Shown in pieces: positions 50,119 to 59,102 of a stretch of 64,000 nucleotides of DNA. The stretch's first letter is position 1; every line of letters begins with the position of its first letter. The translations under genes were made by a program, and so were the position numbers. The notes beneath the pieces were generated by a model that saw only the letters and a program-made list of their open reading frames with translations, was not told the origin of the DNA and did not search any database. The stretch comes from Rhodospirillum sp. (GTDB lineage: Bacteria; Pseudomonadota; Alphaproteobacteria; Rhodospirillales; Rhodospirillaceae): contig JAIOYK010000005.1 in NCBI GenBank assembly GCA_021741145.1, forward strand, positions 62,001-126,000, given 5' to 3'.

Positions 50119-50877
50119 TCAGGTCAAGGATGCCGTGAGTCGCGCGGCGACGGGTTTTCCGTCAGGTTCCACGGAAGCCTCGCGCCGGGTAAAATGAAAG
50201 CAACCGCAACCATAGACCTGCGCGTCGCCCCGAGCCGGATCGGAGTGTCGTTCCAAGCCACCGCGCGGATCATCGGGAATCAAAGCAAATTCCGTCAAGT
50301 CGCAGTCATCGGCGAACATTCGGACCACCTCGGTCGCGGCGTAGATACGGTGCGCATTGTAAACCAACCGAGGCGTCCCCACTGGCACCACAAACAACAG
50401 GTCGCCACCGGGGGCAAGAACACGTTTCAATTCGGCCACCGCATCCAAGTCCCCCTCATAGTTCACCGGATCCCCATAGCGCCCCAGTCCCACATGTTCG
50501 ACAACATGCATGCAGGATAGGGAAGGAAGGCTCGCGTCGGCGAAGGGCAAGGCCGTCACGTCCGCGCGTTCCGACACCAAATTGTCCAAAACGATAGGCG
50601 CCGGACGGATATCCACGAAACGGATTGGAACAAAAGCCGACAGCAAGGTCGCGAAATAAAGGTAAGAAGAAATGTCGACATGCTCTACCGGAGCCCGATC
50701 TCGAACCACGCGTGCCGCCCAGGCGGTATGGTAAACATAGTGCGCATCAAAATCCGTTTGAGATTGATCATCCTCCAAGCATGGATAAATCTCGTTCGGA
50801 GACAGGATAAATCGGGGATTTTTCCGGTGCCCCGCCAGAAGGGCTGAATAGTTTTTTTTGAATATTTCCTCATCCAT
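50119..50877 (-). CDS. DUF268-type protein, probable SAM-dependent methyltransferase
   Basis: A 252-residue protein of the DUF268 family: VDISSYLYFATLLSAFVP, then SLSCMHVVEHVGLGRYGDP and LKRVLAPGGDLLFVVPVG, the pattern of a methyltransferase fold. The ATG at 50877 is preceded by GAGG at about 9 bases. It lies 92 bases after the fucosyltransferase fusion gene on the same strand. It probably acts on the glycan or its precursor. Confidence 0.8.
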   Translation of the reverse strand: MDEEIFKKNYSALLAGHRKNPRFILSPNEIYPCLEDDQSQTDFDAHYVYHTAWAARVVRDRAPVEHVDISSYLYFATLLSAFVPIRFVDIRPAPIVLDNLVSERADVTALPFADASLPSLSCMHVVEHVGLGRYGDPVNYEGDLDAVAELKRVLAPGGDLLFVVPVGTPRLVYNAHRIYAATEVVRMFADDCDLTEFALIPDDPRGGLERHSDPARGDAQVYGCGCFHFTRREASVEPDGKPVAARLTASLT

Positions 50878-50969
50878 GATGAGCACCCTCGTTCAATCAA
50901 ATCAATGGGACGGCCAGGGGGAAAGTCCAGGGCAAGACCGATGCCGAAGGCCCAATCGAGAAGCAGCCA

Positions 50970-52547
50970 TCAACCTTCGGAAATCTTGATCGCGCGAACA
51001 TGGTATCCATAGCAACCAAGAGCCGCCGACCCCTTGTCCTTACCCGCTAGATCGCACAGCCGCTCGGTCAAGGTCGTCACCGCCCGATCACCGATTTCTC
51101 CCAGGCCATCGCCCCCGTATTGCCGCGCCACGCTATCCAGACGACCCAGTTCTTGGGCCAGAAGATGGAAGTATGACCCATTGGGGGTCAGCTCCTCGAT
51201 CTTGAATCCCAATTTGGCCAAGTGAGTTTCGTAGAAATATCGATTGAAGCCCGTGGCGAAGTGATAGGGTGCGAAATGGGTCAAGCTCAGAAAGGGTGCG
51301 GTCAAAAGCAGGACACCACCCGGACGCAGAAGACGGGTCAGCTCCCGCAGAGCGTCCAAGGGATCGGGGACATGCTCCAGGACCTCGGTGCACAGAATGG
51401 CGTCGAAGGCCCCGTCGGGCTCGGGGATCGCGGAGATATCGCTGACAATGTCGAGTTCTTCTTGATCCCACCGCCCCATTTGCAGGCCCGTGGCGTCTCC
51501 CTGACCGTCATACTGGGCGAAATCCTGGGAAATATAGTCAAAAAGGGCACAATAGGGGGCGTAGATGCGTTCTCCGGCACCCGCATCCAGAAGACGGGTG
51601 CCCGGTGGTAAGGTACGCAACTGCTCAATGACCCATTGGTGACGTCCCGCTTCGTTGTCCTGCCCAGGCAATCGGGGCGACGGTCTGATTCCCAAACCCA
51701 TTTCGGCGGCGGGGATGACCCGCCAGCCCGAGGGAAACAGGTCGACCGCGTCCGGTGGGGTCTGGGCGGGACCCAACCATATGGCCGGGTCCGGGGCGAC
51801 GACAGGCTTGCCGACCCCATCACCCAACCAGGCGGCCCACCAACTGAAGGTGCTATTGGCGATCACAAGCTCATCGCAGCGACGCAACACTTCGAAATCC
51901 CTGATTTCATCCTCGCCTTCCAACACATCCATCGGCCGGGTTCCGGCGATCCCGGCGAAAGCTTGGCGACACCAAACGGGGTCATCACTGGCGACCACCA
52001 CCGCCGCCTCGCAGCCCGGGTCCAATAGAGACAAAGCACGAAGATGATACCGCAAGGGAAGCAGGGTGTGGTTTCCCCGCCCGTCCTCCACCCGATAGTC
52101 ACCACGCCGGACGTGCAGACCGATAAGGCGGGCGCGTTCACCACAAGCATCAACCACCCTGGTCGCGGCGGTTTGGACGGAAGGATGAGACGCCAAAGGC
52201 GTCAGCTCCTCGCGGACAATGTCGGCGATTTCCGTGAAATAGCGGAGACTTTGCCAATAGCCTTCCAAAACCGTCCCGTCCCCCAGTTTGGAAAACTCCG
52301 GGGCATACCCCACCCCTTGCTGACGAACCCAGCTAAGGCCCGGCTGGCGCCTGTGAAAGGGCATGACGGGCAAGGCTGTGATCGGAAAGGCATCCAGCAT
52401 GTACGCTCGTCCTCGATCGTTGCTCGCGGACTCCAGGAGAGAAAGGTCCAACCGCAATTCCGCCCCACGGGCTTCGGCCAAGGCCCGCCCCGCGGCATAT
52501 TGGAAAAGCTGATTGCCCAACCCCCCTTGCAAGGTGATGATGATCAT
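50970..52547 (-). CDS. Alpha-1,2-fucosyltransferase fused to a methyltransferase
   Basis: A 525-residue fusion. Residues 2-283 are a GT11 alpha-1,2-fucosyltransferase: IITLQGGLGNQLFQYAAGRA, the catalytic HVRRGDY at 145-151, and ELVIANSTFSWWAAWLG. Residues about 300-525 are a class I SAM methyltransferase with LLDAGAGE (319-326), CTEVLEHVPDPLDALREL and a PGGVLLLTAPF motif. There is no stop or frameshift between them. GAGG lies 9 bases before the ATG. The natural reading is that one protein adds a 6-deoxy sugar and methylates it or its neighbour. The donor is probably a GDP-6-deoxysugar. Confidence 0.88.
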   Translation of the reverse strand: MIIITLQGGLGNQLFQYAAGRALAEARGAELRLDLSLLESASNDRGRAYMLDAFPITALPVMPFHRRQPGLSWVRQQGVGYAPEFSKLGDGTVLEGYWQSLRYFTEIADIVREELTPLASHPSVQTAATRVVDACGERARLIGLHVRRGDYRVEDGRGNHTLLPLRYHLRALSLLDPGCEAAVVVASDDPVWCRQAFAGIAGTRPMDVLEGEDEIRDFEVLRRCDELVIANSTFSWWAAWLGDGVGKPVVAPDPAIWLGPAQTPPDAVDLFPSGWRVIPAAEMGLGIRPSPRLPGQDNEAGRHQWVIEQLRTLPPGTRLLDAGAGERIYAPYCALFDYISQDFAQYDGQGDATGLQMGRWDQEELDIVSDISAIPEPDGAFDAILCTEVLEHVPDPLDALRELTRLLRPGGVLLLTAPFLSLTHFAPYHFATGFNRYFYETHLAKLGFKIEELTPNGSYFHLLAQELGRLDSVARQYGGDGLGEIGDRAVTTLTERLCDLAGKDKGSAALGCYGYHVRAIKISEG

Positions 52548-52557
52548 CAAACACGCC

Positions 52558-53496
52558 TCATAAATTGTTGTAAGTGGCGCCGCGAACCATCTGGAACCCC
52601 TTGATCAGTTCCACGATTCCGTCATCCAAGGAGTGAGCGCAGCGGAATCCGGTCGCCTCCAGCCGGGCGTTGGAGACAATGTAGTCCCGTTTGTCCGGAT
52701 CTTCGCCCAAGGGCGCCTCCAGGATATGGAAATCTGGCAGGTGCCGCTTGATGGTCTGGCATAGATCCATCTTCGACAGGTTGGCGTCGCTCAGACCCGC
52801 GTTGTAAGGCCAGCCCCGCATCCCGTCGAAATGAGTCAAACCGTGCAGGAAAACCCGCGCCACATCATGCACGTGCAGATAATTCCGCTTGAAGTGAGGC
52901 TCGAACAAGACCACCGAGCGATCATAGACGGCCCGGTGGACAAAATCGTTGACCAGCAGGTCCAAACGCATCCGCGGCGACATGCCAAAAACCGTGGCCA
53001 AGCGAAAGGTCAGCGTGTTCTCCCGTTCCAAGGCGGCGGCTTCGGCTTCCACCTTGGTCCGCCCGTACAGGGAGATCGGGCGCAAGGGAGAAGTCTCGTC
53101 ACAGGCCTGACCGGGGCGACCGATCCCATAGCCACTGTTGGTGATCGGCATCAGCACCCTTTGGTCCGGAGACAACAATGTCAGGGTCTCGCGCACCGCG
53201 TCCAGGTTCAAGGTCTTCGCCGCTATGATATCGGCGGCGCAGGCGGGCGCGCCCACCACCGCGGCCAGGGGAATGACCGCGTCGACCTCGGCCAAAAGGG
53301 GCTTCACAAGCGTCATGTCCCGGGCGTCGCCACGCACAAGGGACAAAGCGGGGTTCCAGCAGACCTGGGCCAAGGAGACCTGTTTGAAGTGGAAATTGTC
53401 CAGGACCGTCACCTGATATCCGGCGGCCAGCAGTTCGGGAACCAGGATCGAGCCCAGATAGCCAGCTCCACCGGTCACGAGAATGCGCATGTTCAT
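52558..53496 (-). CDS. NAD-dependent epimerase/dehydratase
   Basis: A short-chain dehydrogenase-type sugar nucleotide enzyme of 312 residues. It starts MNMRILVTGGAGYLGSILVPELL (NAD motif GGAGYLG), with the catalytic Tyr and Lys in LYGRTKVEAEA (SLYGRTK). A second ATG two codons later is an alternative; AAGGACCAGGA precedes both. It ends 10 bases before the fucosyltransferase fusion. The exact reaction (C4 or C2 epimerase, or reductase) cannot be told. Confidence 0.85.
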   Translation of the reverse strand: MNMRILVTGGAGYLGSILVPELLAAGYQVTVLDNFHFKQVSLAQVCWNPALSLVRGDARDMTLVKPLLAEVDAVIPLAAVVGAPACAADIIAAKTLNLDAVRETLTLLSPDQRVLMPITNSGYGIGRPGQACDETSPLRPISLYGRTKVEAEAAALERENTLTFRLATVFGMSPRMRLDLLVNDFVHRAVYDRSVVLFEPHFKRNYLHVHDVARVFLHGLTHFDGMRGWPYNAGLSDANLSKMDLCQTIKRHLPDFHILEAPLGEDPDKRDYIVSNARLEATGFRCAHSLDDGIVELIKGFQMVRGATYNNL

Positions 53497-53598
53497 GGTC
53501 GTCCTGGTCCTTATCCCCTGAGATGTCCCCGCCGGTCGTCGGATCAAGGACTTCAATCTCGCGCACCGTCCGATGGCTCTTTTGGAAGCATCGATCCG

Positions 53599-54405
53599 CT
53601 AGGACCGATGCGCGGCCATGGAGGCGATGACCCCCATCCCCAAGCGGCCCTCCTCCAGATCCCGACGCAGCAGGTCGTTGATAATCATGGCGTGAAAAAA
53701 CAGATGCTTATCAAGCCCGGCGGTAACCGTATTGGCCAGTGCCGGATCGGTGGTGTCGGGACGGTGGTGGTAATTGGCCAAAACGGAAGGGACCACCATG
53801 ATCTCGAAATGGCGCAGCATCCTGATATTGAACTCCCAATCCCCCAGAACCGGCAAGTCCGCCCGATACCCTCCGACCGCCTCCAGCACACGCCGTTCAT
53901 AAAGAAGAGCCAGATTCGGGATGAAATTGGATCCAGCCATGCGCCACAGCGGAACCTCGCGGAAGGGATCTCCGTAAAACTCCATGTTCTTTACGGTGAC
54001 GCCTTCGTCGGTCACCTCCTCGATCACCTTGCGGGTCCAACAGGCCACGGCGCCCACTTTCGGATGGGGCTTGCTTGCCAGGGCCCCCAGCATGACTTCC
54101 AGATAGGTTGGTTCCCAAGAGTCGTCGTCGTCATGGACAACGATATGGTCCCCTTGGGCCACCTCCAGGCCGGCATTGGAGGCATCCTCCATGCCCAGGC
54201 TTTCCAATCGGTGCACCACGTGAATCTTCCCTCTTTCCGCGACGGGAAAGATGTGGCGGTACAATCGCTCCACCGGTGCCGGATCTCCAACGTCATTGAC
54301 CACGATCAGTTCCCAGTCTCCATGGGTCTGCGCGCGAATGCCCATCATGGCCCGGGCAAGCATGAGCGGACGGTTCTTCGTCCGCATGATGATGGAAACG
54401 GTCAT
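53599..54405 (-). CDS. GT2-family glycosyltransferase
   Basis: A 268-residue GT-A enzyme. It starts MTVSIIMRTKNRPLMLARAM, contains ELIVVNDVGDP and the metal-binding HDDDDSWEPTYLEVM, then GAVACWTRKVIEE. GGAAG precedes the ATG by 6 bases. The donor is unknown. A 21-base tandem repeat lies 55-96 bases upstream. Confidence 0.88.
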   Translation of the reverse strand: MTVSIIMRTKNRPLMLARAMMGIRAQTHGDWELIVVNDVGDPAPVERLYRHIFPVAERGKIHVVHRLESLGMEDASNAGLEVAQGDHIVVHDDDDSWEPTYLEVMLGALASKPHPKVGAVACWTRKVIEEVTDEGVTVKNMEFYGDPFREVPLWRMAGSNFIPNLALLYERRVLEAVGGYRADLPVLGDWEFNIRMLRHFEIMVVPSVLANYHHRPDTTDPALANTVTAGLDKHLFFHAMIINDLLRRDLEEGRLGMGVIASMAAHRS

Positions 54406-54459
54406 TGAGATCTTCCGGTTCAAGGCGAAGAAACGAGACCCTATCCGTTCCCTTGAAAA

Positions 54460-54501
54460 TTTTCCTTAACGGGTCGGGATTTTTCCTTAACGGGTCGGGA
54501 T
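54460..54501. repeat. Perfect 21-bp tandem repeat upstream of a GT2 gene
   Basis: Two exact copies of a 21-base unit (ttttccttaacgggtcgggat) lie side by side at 54460-54480 and 54481-54501. The unit is in the promoter/leader of the GT2 gene and could alter its expression by copy number. Confidence 0.9.
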
Positions 54502-54597
54502 AATGTATCGGTTGATCCACCAAAGCACGACCCCGCGATCAACCGAGGGCGTGTTCTAGATATTTGAATTTAGAACAGTCTTCCGGCCGGAAAATGC

Positions 54598-56613
54598 TCA
54601 AGACCGTGGGACGACAACGGGGGGAGACGTTGGAGGCACGCCGATGGCGGCTTCCGTCCAACTGAACGTGGCCTGAAACGTACCGCCCCGTCGGGCATAC
54701 AGCAATTTTGTTCGCGCGAAATCCCATCCACTCTCGAAGACTTCCTCGCTGGGATAGGCCAAATACTCCCCGCGGATCATGTCTTGCCCAGTCCCATCAA
54801 GGCCGTCAAACCAGGTCGGCCAATCCCGCGTAAAAAACGCCGCGCCGCGCCCTTCGGACTTGAGCGCGGATTTAGGCTGGGGAACCGTCAAGCGTTGATA
54901 GGCGATGACCTCCGCCACTTCCTCGGGATCATGCTCCCGTCCGACCGTCACCAGATACCGCGAGACAAGGCGCTCCAATTCCGCGAAAAAGGGGGACGCC
55001 CGATCCGCCAAGCGCAGAAAGCTGGCCTCTTCCACCGCCCAATAGAGATCTCCAAATCCGTCCACGACCACGCCCCGACCTTTTCCGGCGGCGATGGCAT
55101 CCATGAACGCGCCATAGTGGTCGAGTTCCGCCCGCCACAGGGGAACATCGTCGCCAATGCGTCCTTCGTCGGAGAGCCAACCAAGAAAATCACTGTAGGG
55201 CACCCCCAGTCGATGGCGCAGATAGCGAAGCAGATAACTCCCAAGACGCAGACCCATCAGAGTCATCGTGCACCATGAGAAAATTCCCGCCCGCCTCCAG
55301 TCGGCCACTGGCATGCTCTCGCTTCCGATCACATAATCGATGTATTCGACGACCCGCGCTCCGTCATGAATGTTGCTATGAACCCCATGACTCACGTTGC
55401 GACGAACGACCAAGCCGTGGCGCTCCCGATAGGCGGGATCGGCCATTTCGGTATTGGGATACAATTCGCACAGGACGATGATCAACTGGGCATCACTCGA
55501 TAATTCCAACAGCGCACCCACACCCCCCACCATGCTTTCGTAGGTCTCGCCAGGTAAGCCCAGGATCAATTCACAAAAGACGGGAATCCCCGCGCCTTCG
55601 AACCGTTTTTGCAGGGTGTGATAGGTATCGAGTTGAATGTTATCCCGTTTGGTGGCCGCCAAGGCGGTGGGGGACATGGACTGGCGAGAGAGCCCCACTC
55701 CCTTTTGCATGCCATGGGCGTGCAGACGCCGGGTAATCTGGAAAATGCGCTCATTGGTGTTCTTGCCGTAGAGGTTCACCACCTTTTCCGGTGCCCCATG
55801 GCGGCGGCGGGTTTCCACCATGTATTCCGCGATGTCCTCGTCCCGCCGGTGCATCCCGAAGTTGGAGTCCGCATTGTAGACGAACAGAATGCCATTGCGG
55901 CCCATCCAGTCCAGTTCCCCACGCACCCGATCCAGACCGAAATAGCGGTATTTTCGACTCAACCCCCCCTTTCCCCAATAGCAGAACGTACAGTGGAAGG
56001 GGCAACCTCGATTGGTTTCGATGATTGCTTGAAAGCGCGTCCCGGGATGGGCGGCCAGAACAGGATCGAACAACCCCTCAAGGTAGGGCGAGGGATAGAG
56101 GTCCAGATCGCGCTCGAAATCGAGCGGGGCCGGGTTGACGATCACCCTGTCCGTCCCCCCCTCCCTCCAGGTCAGATTGGCGATATCGGCAAAGGTCCTC
56201 TTCCCTTCCGCCAAGTGACGCAGGACCGCGCGAAAGGGCTCTTCTCCCTCGCCACGAACCGCGCAATCGATAAAGGGATGGGTGTCGAAATACTCCCGAC
56301 TATCATGGGGAACCTGGGTGCCACCGAACACAATCAGACAATCGGGCCACCGGTCCTTCACCGCCGCGGCCACCCGCAAACACAGCTGCTCGTTCCATAT
56401 CGCCGCCGAGAACGCGGCCACGGAGGGATCGTCATAGGCGGCCAGGATCGTTTCTGGGCCGTCAATGCGGAACAGGTACGGCATGAACGTGCATTCGGCC
56501 CGAACCTTGGAATCCGTCAGGGCATGGGCATGCAATTTTCCGGAAACCAAGGGAAGGTACGCGGTGTTCGCCACGTAAGGATTGTATTCATTTAAGTATA
56601 TCCGCATGGACAT
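54598..56613 (-). CDS. B12-binding-type radical SAM protein
   Basis: A 671-residue radical SAM enzyme. The N-terminal ~190 residues resemble a cobalamin-binding Rossmann domain (AAFSAAIWNEQ, LIVFGGTQVPHD, GEGEEPFRAVLRHL), although the usual DxHxxG signature is absent. The 4Fe-4S cluster motif CPFHCTFC is at 204-211. The remaining C-terminal half has LGLPGETYESMV and a helical extension of unknown role. Such enzymes often methylate unactivated carbons. Its place at the head of a glycan operon suggests a sugar or lipid substrate. The start may also be two codons later (56607). Confidence 0.85.
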   Translation of the reverse strand: MSMRIYLNEYNPYVANTAYLPLVSGKLHAHALTDSKVRAECTFMPYLFRIDGPETILAAYDDPSVAAFSAAIWNEQLCLRVAAAVKDRWPDCLIVFGGTQVPHDSREYFDTHPFIDCAVRGEGEEPFRAVLRHLAEGKRTFADIANLTWREGGTDRVIVNPAPLDFERDLDLYPSPYLEGLFDPVLAAHPGTRFQAIIETNRGCPFHCTFCYWGKGGLSRKYRYFGLDRVRGELDWMGRNGILFVYNADSNFGMHRRDEDIAEYMVETRRRHGAPEKVVNLYGKNTNERIFQITRRLHAHGMQKGVGLSRQSMSPTALAATKRDNIQLDTYHTLQKRFEGAGIPVFCELILGLPGETYESMVGGVGALLELSSDAQLIIVLCELYPNTEMADPAYRERHGLVVRRNVSHGVHSNIHDGARVVEYIDYVIGSESMPVADWRRAGIFSWCTMTLMGLRLGSYLLRYLRHRLGVPYSDFLGWLSDEGRIGDDVPLWRAELDHYGAFMDAIAAGKGRGVVVDGFGDLYWAVEEASFLRLADRASPFFAELERLVSRYLVTVGREHDPEEVAEVIAYQRLTVPQPKSALKSEGRGAAFFTRDWPTWFDGLDGTGQDMIRGEYLAYPSEEVFESGWDFARTKLLYARRGGTFQATFSWTEAAIGVPPTSPPVVVPRS

Positions 56614-56787
56614 GCTTCCGTGATATTCGGGAACAGGCTTGTCCCGCCCCATGGTCGAGCTTACCAGCGGAAAAAGCTCATCGCAAATTTAGTCGGTTTC
56701 CAAATTCCATGTTTTCCATTTAAACCTTTCTTAAGGTGCTGACTTTAAGGTTTGTTGAAAAATAGCGGGTCAAGGAGTGACCTTAAA
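56614..56787. promoter_or_regulatory. Divergent promoter region of the two glycan arms
   Basis: An AT-rich 174-base stretch separates the divergent rSAM and cupin genes. It holds an inverted repeat aaacctt...aaggttt (56722-56728 and 56747-56753) and two copies of ttaaggt 14 bases apart (56731-56737 and 56745-56751). These are candidate regulator sites common to both arms. Confidence 0.4.
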
Positions 56788-57306
56788 ATGCGAATATCAG
56801 AAACTGATATTGCCGATGTTCGAGTGATCACCCCCGATGTATTCGAGGATTATAGGGGCGAGTATATAGAAACGTATAACGAGGAAACCTACAAGGAAGC
56901 GGGTATTTTCGTTGACTTCGTTCAGGATGACATTTCGTATTCCAGAAAAGATACGTTAAGGGGCCTGCATGGCGACGGGGAGACCTGGAAGCTGGTATCC
57001 TGCGTGCTTGGTGACATCTATCTGGTGGTGCTCGACTTACGACCTGAATCCCCGTCTCGCGGTCGATGGTGTTCCTTCATGATCACCGACCGCAACCATC
57101 GGCAGGTCCTGGTCCCCCCAGGATGCGCCAATGGCCACTTGGCGCTCAGTGACCGGGTGGGCTTTCATTACAAGCAATCCACCTACTACAAGCCCGGAAC
57201 CCAGTTCACGGTGCGTTGGGACGATCCCGATCATGCGATCCACTGGCCAATCACGCGGCCCCTTCTTTCCCGACGGGACGCCTCGGGCGGGACGAGATCC
57301 CCATGA
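56788..57306 (+). CDS. RmlC-like sugar nucleotide 3,5-epimerase
   Basis: A 172-residue cupin of the dTDP-4-dehydrorhamnose 3,5-epimerase type. It has TLRGLHGD, KLVSCVLGDIYLVVLDLR, SPSRGRW and VPPGCANGHLALSD followed by FHYKQSTYY. The neighbours point to GDP-heptose, so it may act as the MlghB/DdahB-type epimerases of Campylobacter do; this is inference. The ATG at 56788 is preceded by AAGGAG. The kinase start overlaps its stop as ATGA. Confidence 0.85.
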   Translation: MRISETDIADVRVITPDVFEDYRGEYIETYNEETYKEAGIFVDFVQDDISYSRKDTLRGLHGDGETWKLVSCVLGDIYLVVLDLRPESPSRGRWCSFMITDRNHRQVLVPPGCANGHLALSDRVGFHYKQSTYYKPGTQFTVRWDDPDHAIHWPITRPLLSRRDASGGTRSP

Positions 57307-58283
57307 TCATTACCCGCACCCCGTTCCGCATATCCTTTTTCGGTGGCGGGACCGACTACCCCGAGTGGTTCGAGACCAATGGCGGCGCGGTCCTGGCGAC
57401 CACCATAAACCGCTATTGCTACCTCACTTTGCGCAGGCTTCCGCCCTTTTTTACCGAACGGCACCGCGTCGTTTACAACCGCATCGAACTGACCCAGGAG
57501 TTGGACGAGATCCAGCACCCGGCGGTCCGGGCTTGTCTGAAGGCCCATGGAATCAATGACGGCGTGGAATTGGTCCATAACGCCGACCTTCCCGCCAGAA
57601 CGGGCCTTGGGTCCTCCAGTTCCTTCACGGTCGGCCTGCTGAACGCCCTGAATGGTCTGGATGGACGCCTGCGCGACCAACGGTGGCTGGCGACCGAAGC
57701 CATCCGGCTGGAACGAGAGGTCATGGGCGAAAACGTGGGGTGGCAAGATCAGATCCTGGCCGCCTTCGGAGGCTTCAACCGCATCGACTTTTCCTCCGAT
57801 GCCTTTCACGTGCGGCCCCTGCCGCTCACGCAAACCTGCCGCCAGAACCTGCTTGACCATCTGCTGCTGTTTTACACCGGCGTCTCCCGCTATTCCTCCG
57901 ACATCGCCCGCGACCAAATCCGCAATATTCCAAGACGTGAAACCCAACTCCGCGAGATGGCCGCTTTGGTTCCCTTGGCCACGGAGGCCCTGATGGCGGA
58001 GGATTACCCAACCTTTGGCGCCATGCTCCATGAAAGCTGGATTCGCAAACGCTCTCTGTCCGACCGAGTCTCCACCGAACAAATCGACGATCTCTATGCC
58101 CGTGCCCTGGCCGCGGGAGCCTGGGGAGGCAAGGTTCTGGGCGCCGGTGGTGGCGGCTTCATCCTGATCATGGCCGAACCGGGCCGGCATCAGGCCATTC
58201 TGAGCACCCTGGGTGATCTGCTTCACGTGCCCTTCCGCTTTGAAACGGAAGGAAGCCGGATCATCTTCCTCAGCGACGAGTAG
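57303..58283 (+). CDS. hddA: GHMP kinase, D-glycero-D-manno-heptose 7-phosphate kinase type
   Basis: A 326-residue sugar kinase. It starts MIITRTPFRISFFGGGTDYPEWF, and the ATP-binding motif GLGSSSSF is at 101-108. The GGGTD-YPEWF motif and length fit HddA, which phosphorylates heptose 7-phosphate at C1 before activation with GDP. A third GHMP motif, LGAGGGGFILIM, is near 280. The ATG overlaps the previous stop by 4 bases, and the next gene starts 9 bases downstream. Confidence 0.85.
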   Translation: MIITRTPFRISFFGGGTDYPEWFETNGGAVLATTINRYCYLTLRRLPPFFTERHRVVYNRIELTQELDEIQHPAVRACLKAHGINDGVELVHNADLPARTGLGSSSSFTVGLLNALNGLDGRLRDQRWLATEAIRLEREVMGENVGWQDQILAAFGGFNRIDFSSDAFHVRPLPLTQTCRQNLLDHLLLFYTGVSRYSSDIARDQIRNIPRRETQLREMAALVPLATEALMAEDYPTFGAMLHESWIRKRSLSDRVSTEQIDDLYARALAAGAWGGKVLGAGGGGFILIMAEPGRHQAILSTLGDLLHVPFRFETEGSRIIFLSDE

Positions 58284-58292
58284 GGGACGGAG

Positions 58293-59102
58293 ATGCCACA
58301 TCCCGACGGCCTTTCGGCCATCATTCTCGCCGGCGGTTTGGGCACCCGGCTACGCTCGACCGTCGGTGATCGACCCAAGGTTCTGGCACCGGTCGCCGAA
58401 CGCCCCTTCCTGGACTGGCTTCTCGCCATTCTCGCCGCCTCCGGTCCCGTGACGGAGGTGGTACTGTCCCTCGGCTACGGAGCCGAGCAGGTCATTGCCC
58501 ACCTGTCGCATGGATCCCTTCCCCTACCGGTCCGCTGGGTCGTCGAGGAGCGACCCCTTGGCACGGCGGGTGGCGCCCTGCTCGCCGCCCGCGAAACCCG
58601 AACACCCCTGGCCCTGGTTCTAAACGGCGATACATTTCTGGGCCTGGACATCGGTGCCATGGCGCGGGACCACCGGACGGCGTCCCCGGTCGCCACCATG
58701 GCCGTGGTTCACCAGGATAATCGGGACCGATATGGTGGCGTCGATCTTGATGGTGATCGCGTGACGGCCCTTCGGGAAAAGGCGCCCGGCCTGGGTTCTG
58801 GTCTTATCAACGCCGGAGCCTATATGATGGCGCGGACGGTTCTCGTCGACCGCCGCGTGGCCCCCCTGTCGATGGAGACGGACCTGTTGCCCGCGCTGAT
58901 ATCCCTCGGCGTGGCGGCCCATCGGGTCGAGGGACCCTTCCTCGATATTGGCCTGCCCGATACCTACGCCCAAGCCACCGCCCTGCTGCCCAGACTGGTG
59001 CCCCGCACCTCCCGGGCCTTGTCCTCGCCTCTCGGAGCCCAAGCCAGTTCCCTCCATCCCAGTCCCCTCCATCACCGTCGTTCCCCCGGGAGGCCATCGT
59101 GA
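58293..59102 (+). CDS. hddC: Sugar nucleotidyltransferase, heptose 1-phosphate guanylyltransferase type
   Basis: A 269-residue nucleotidyltransferase with the signature LAGGLGTRLR at 12-21 and RPK at 27-29, then VLNGDTFLGLD with the metal-binding Asp. It follows HddA-like kinase, the same pair as in Campylobacter and other GDP-heptose loci, so the likely reaction is formation of GDP-D-glycero-D-manno-heptose. Mannose-1-phosphate is an alternative substrate. The last 30 residues are low-complexity. Its stop overlaps the next GTG start. Confidence 0.82.
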   Translation: MPHPDGLSAIILAGGLGTRLRSTVGDRPKVLAPVAERPFLDWLLAILAASGPVTEVVLSLGYGAEQVIAHLSHGSLPLPVRWVVEERPLGTAGGALLAARETRTPLALVLNGDTFLGLDIGAMARDHRTASPVATMAVVHQDNRDRYGGVDLDGDRVTALREKAPGLGSGLINAGAYMMARTVLVDRRVAPLSMETDLLPALISLGVAAHRVEGPFLDIGLPDTYAQATALLPRLVPRTSRALSSPLGAQASSLHPSPLHHRRSPGRPS

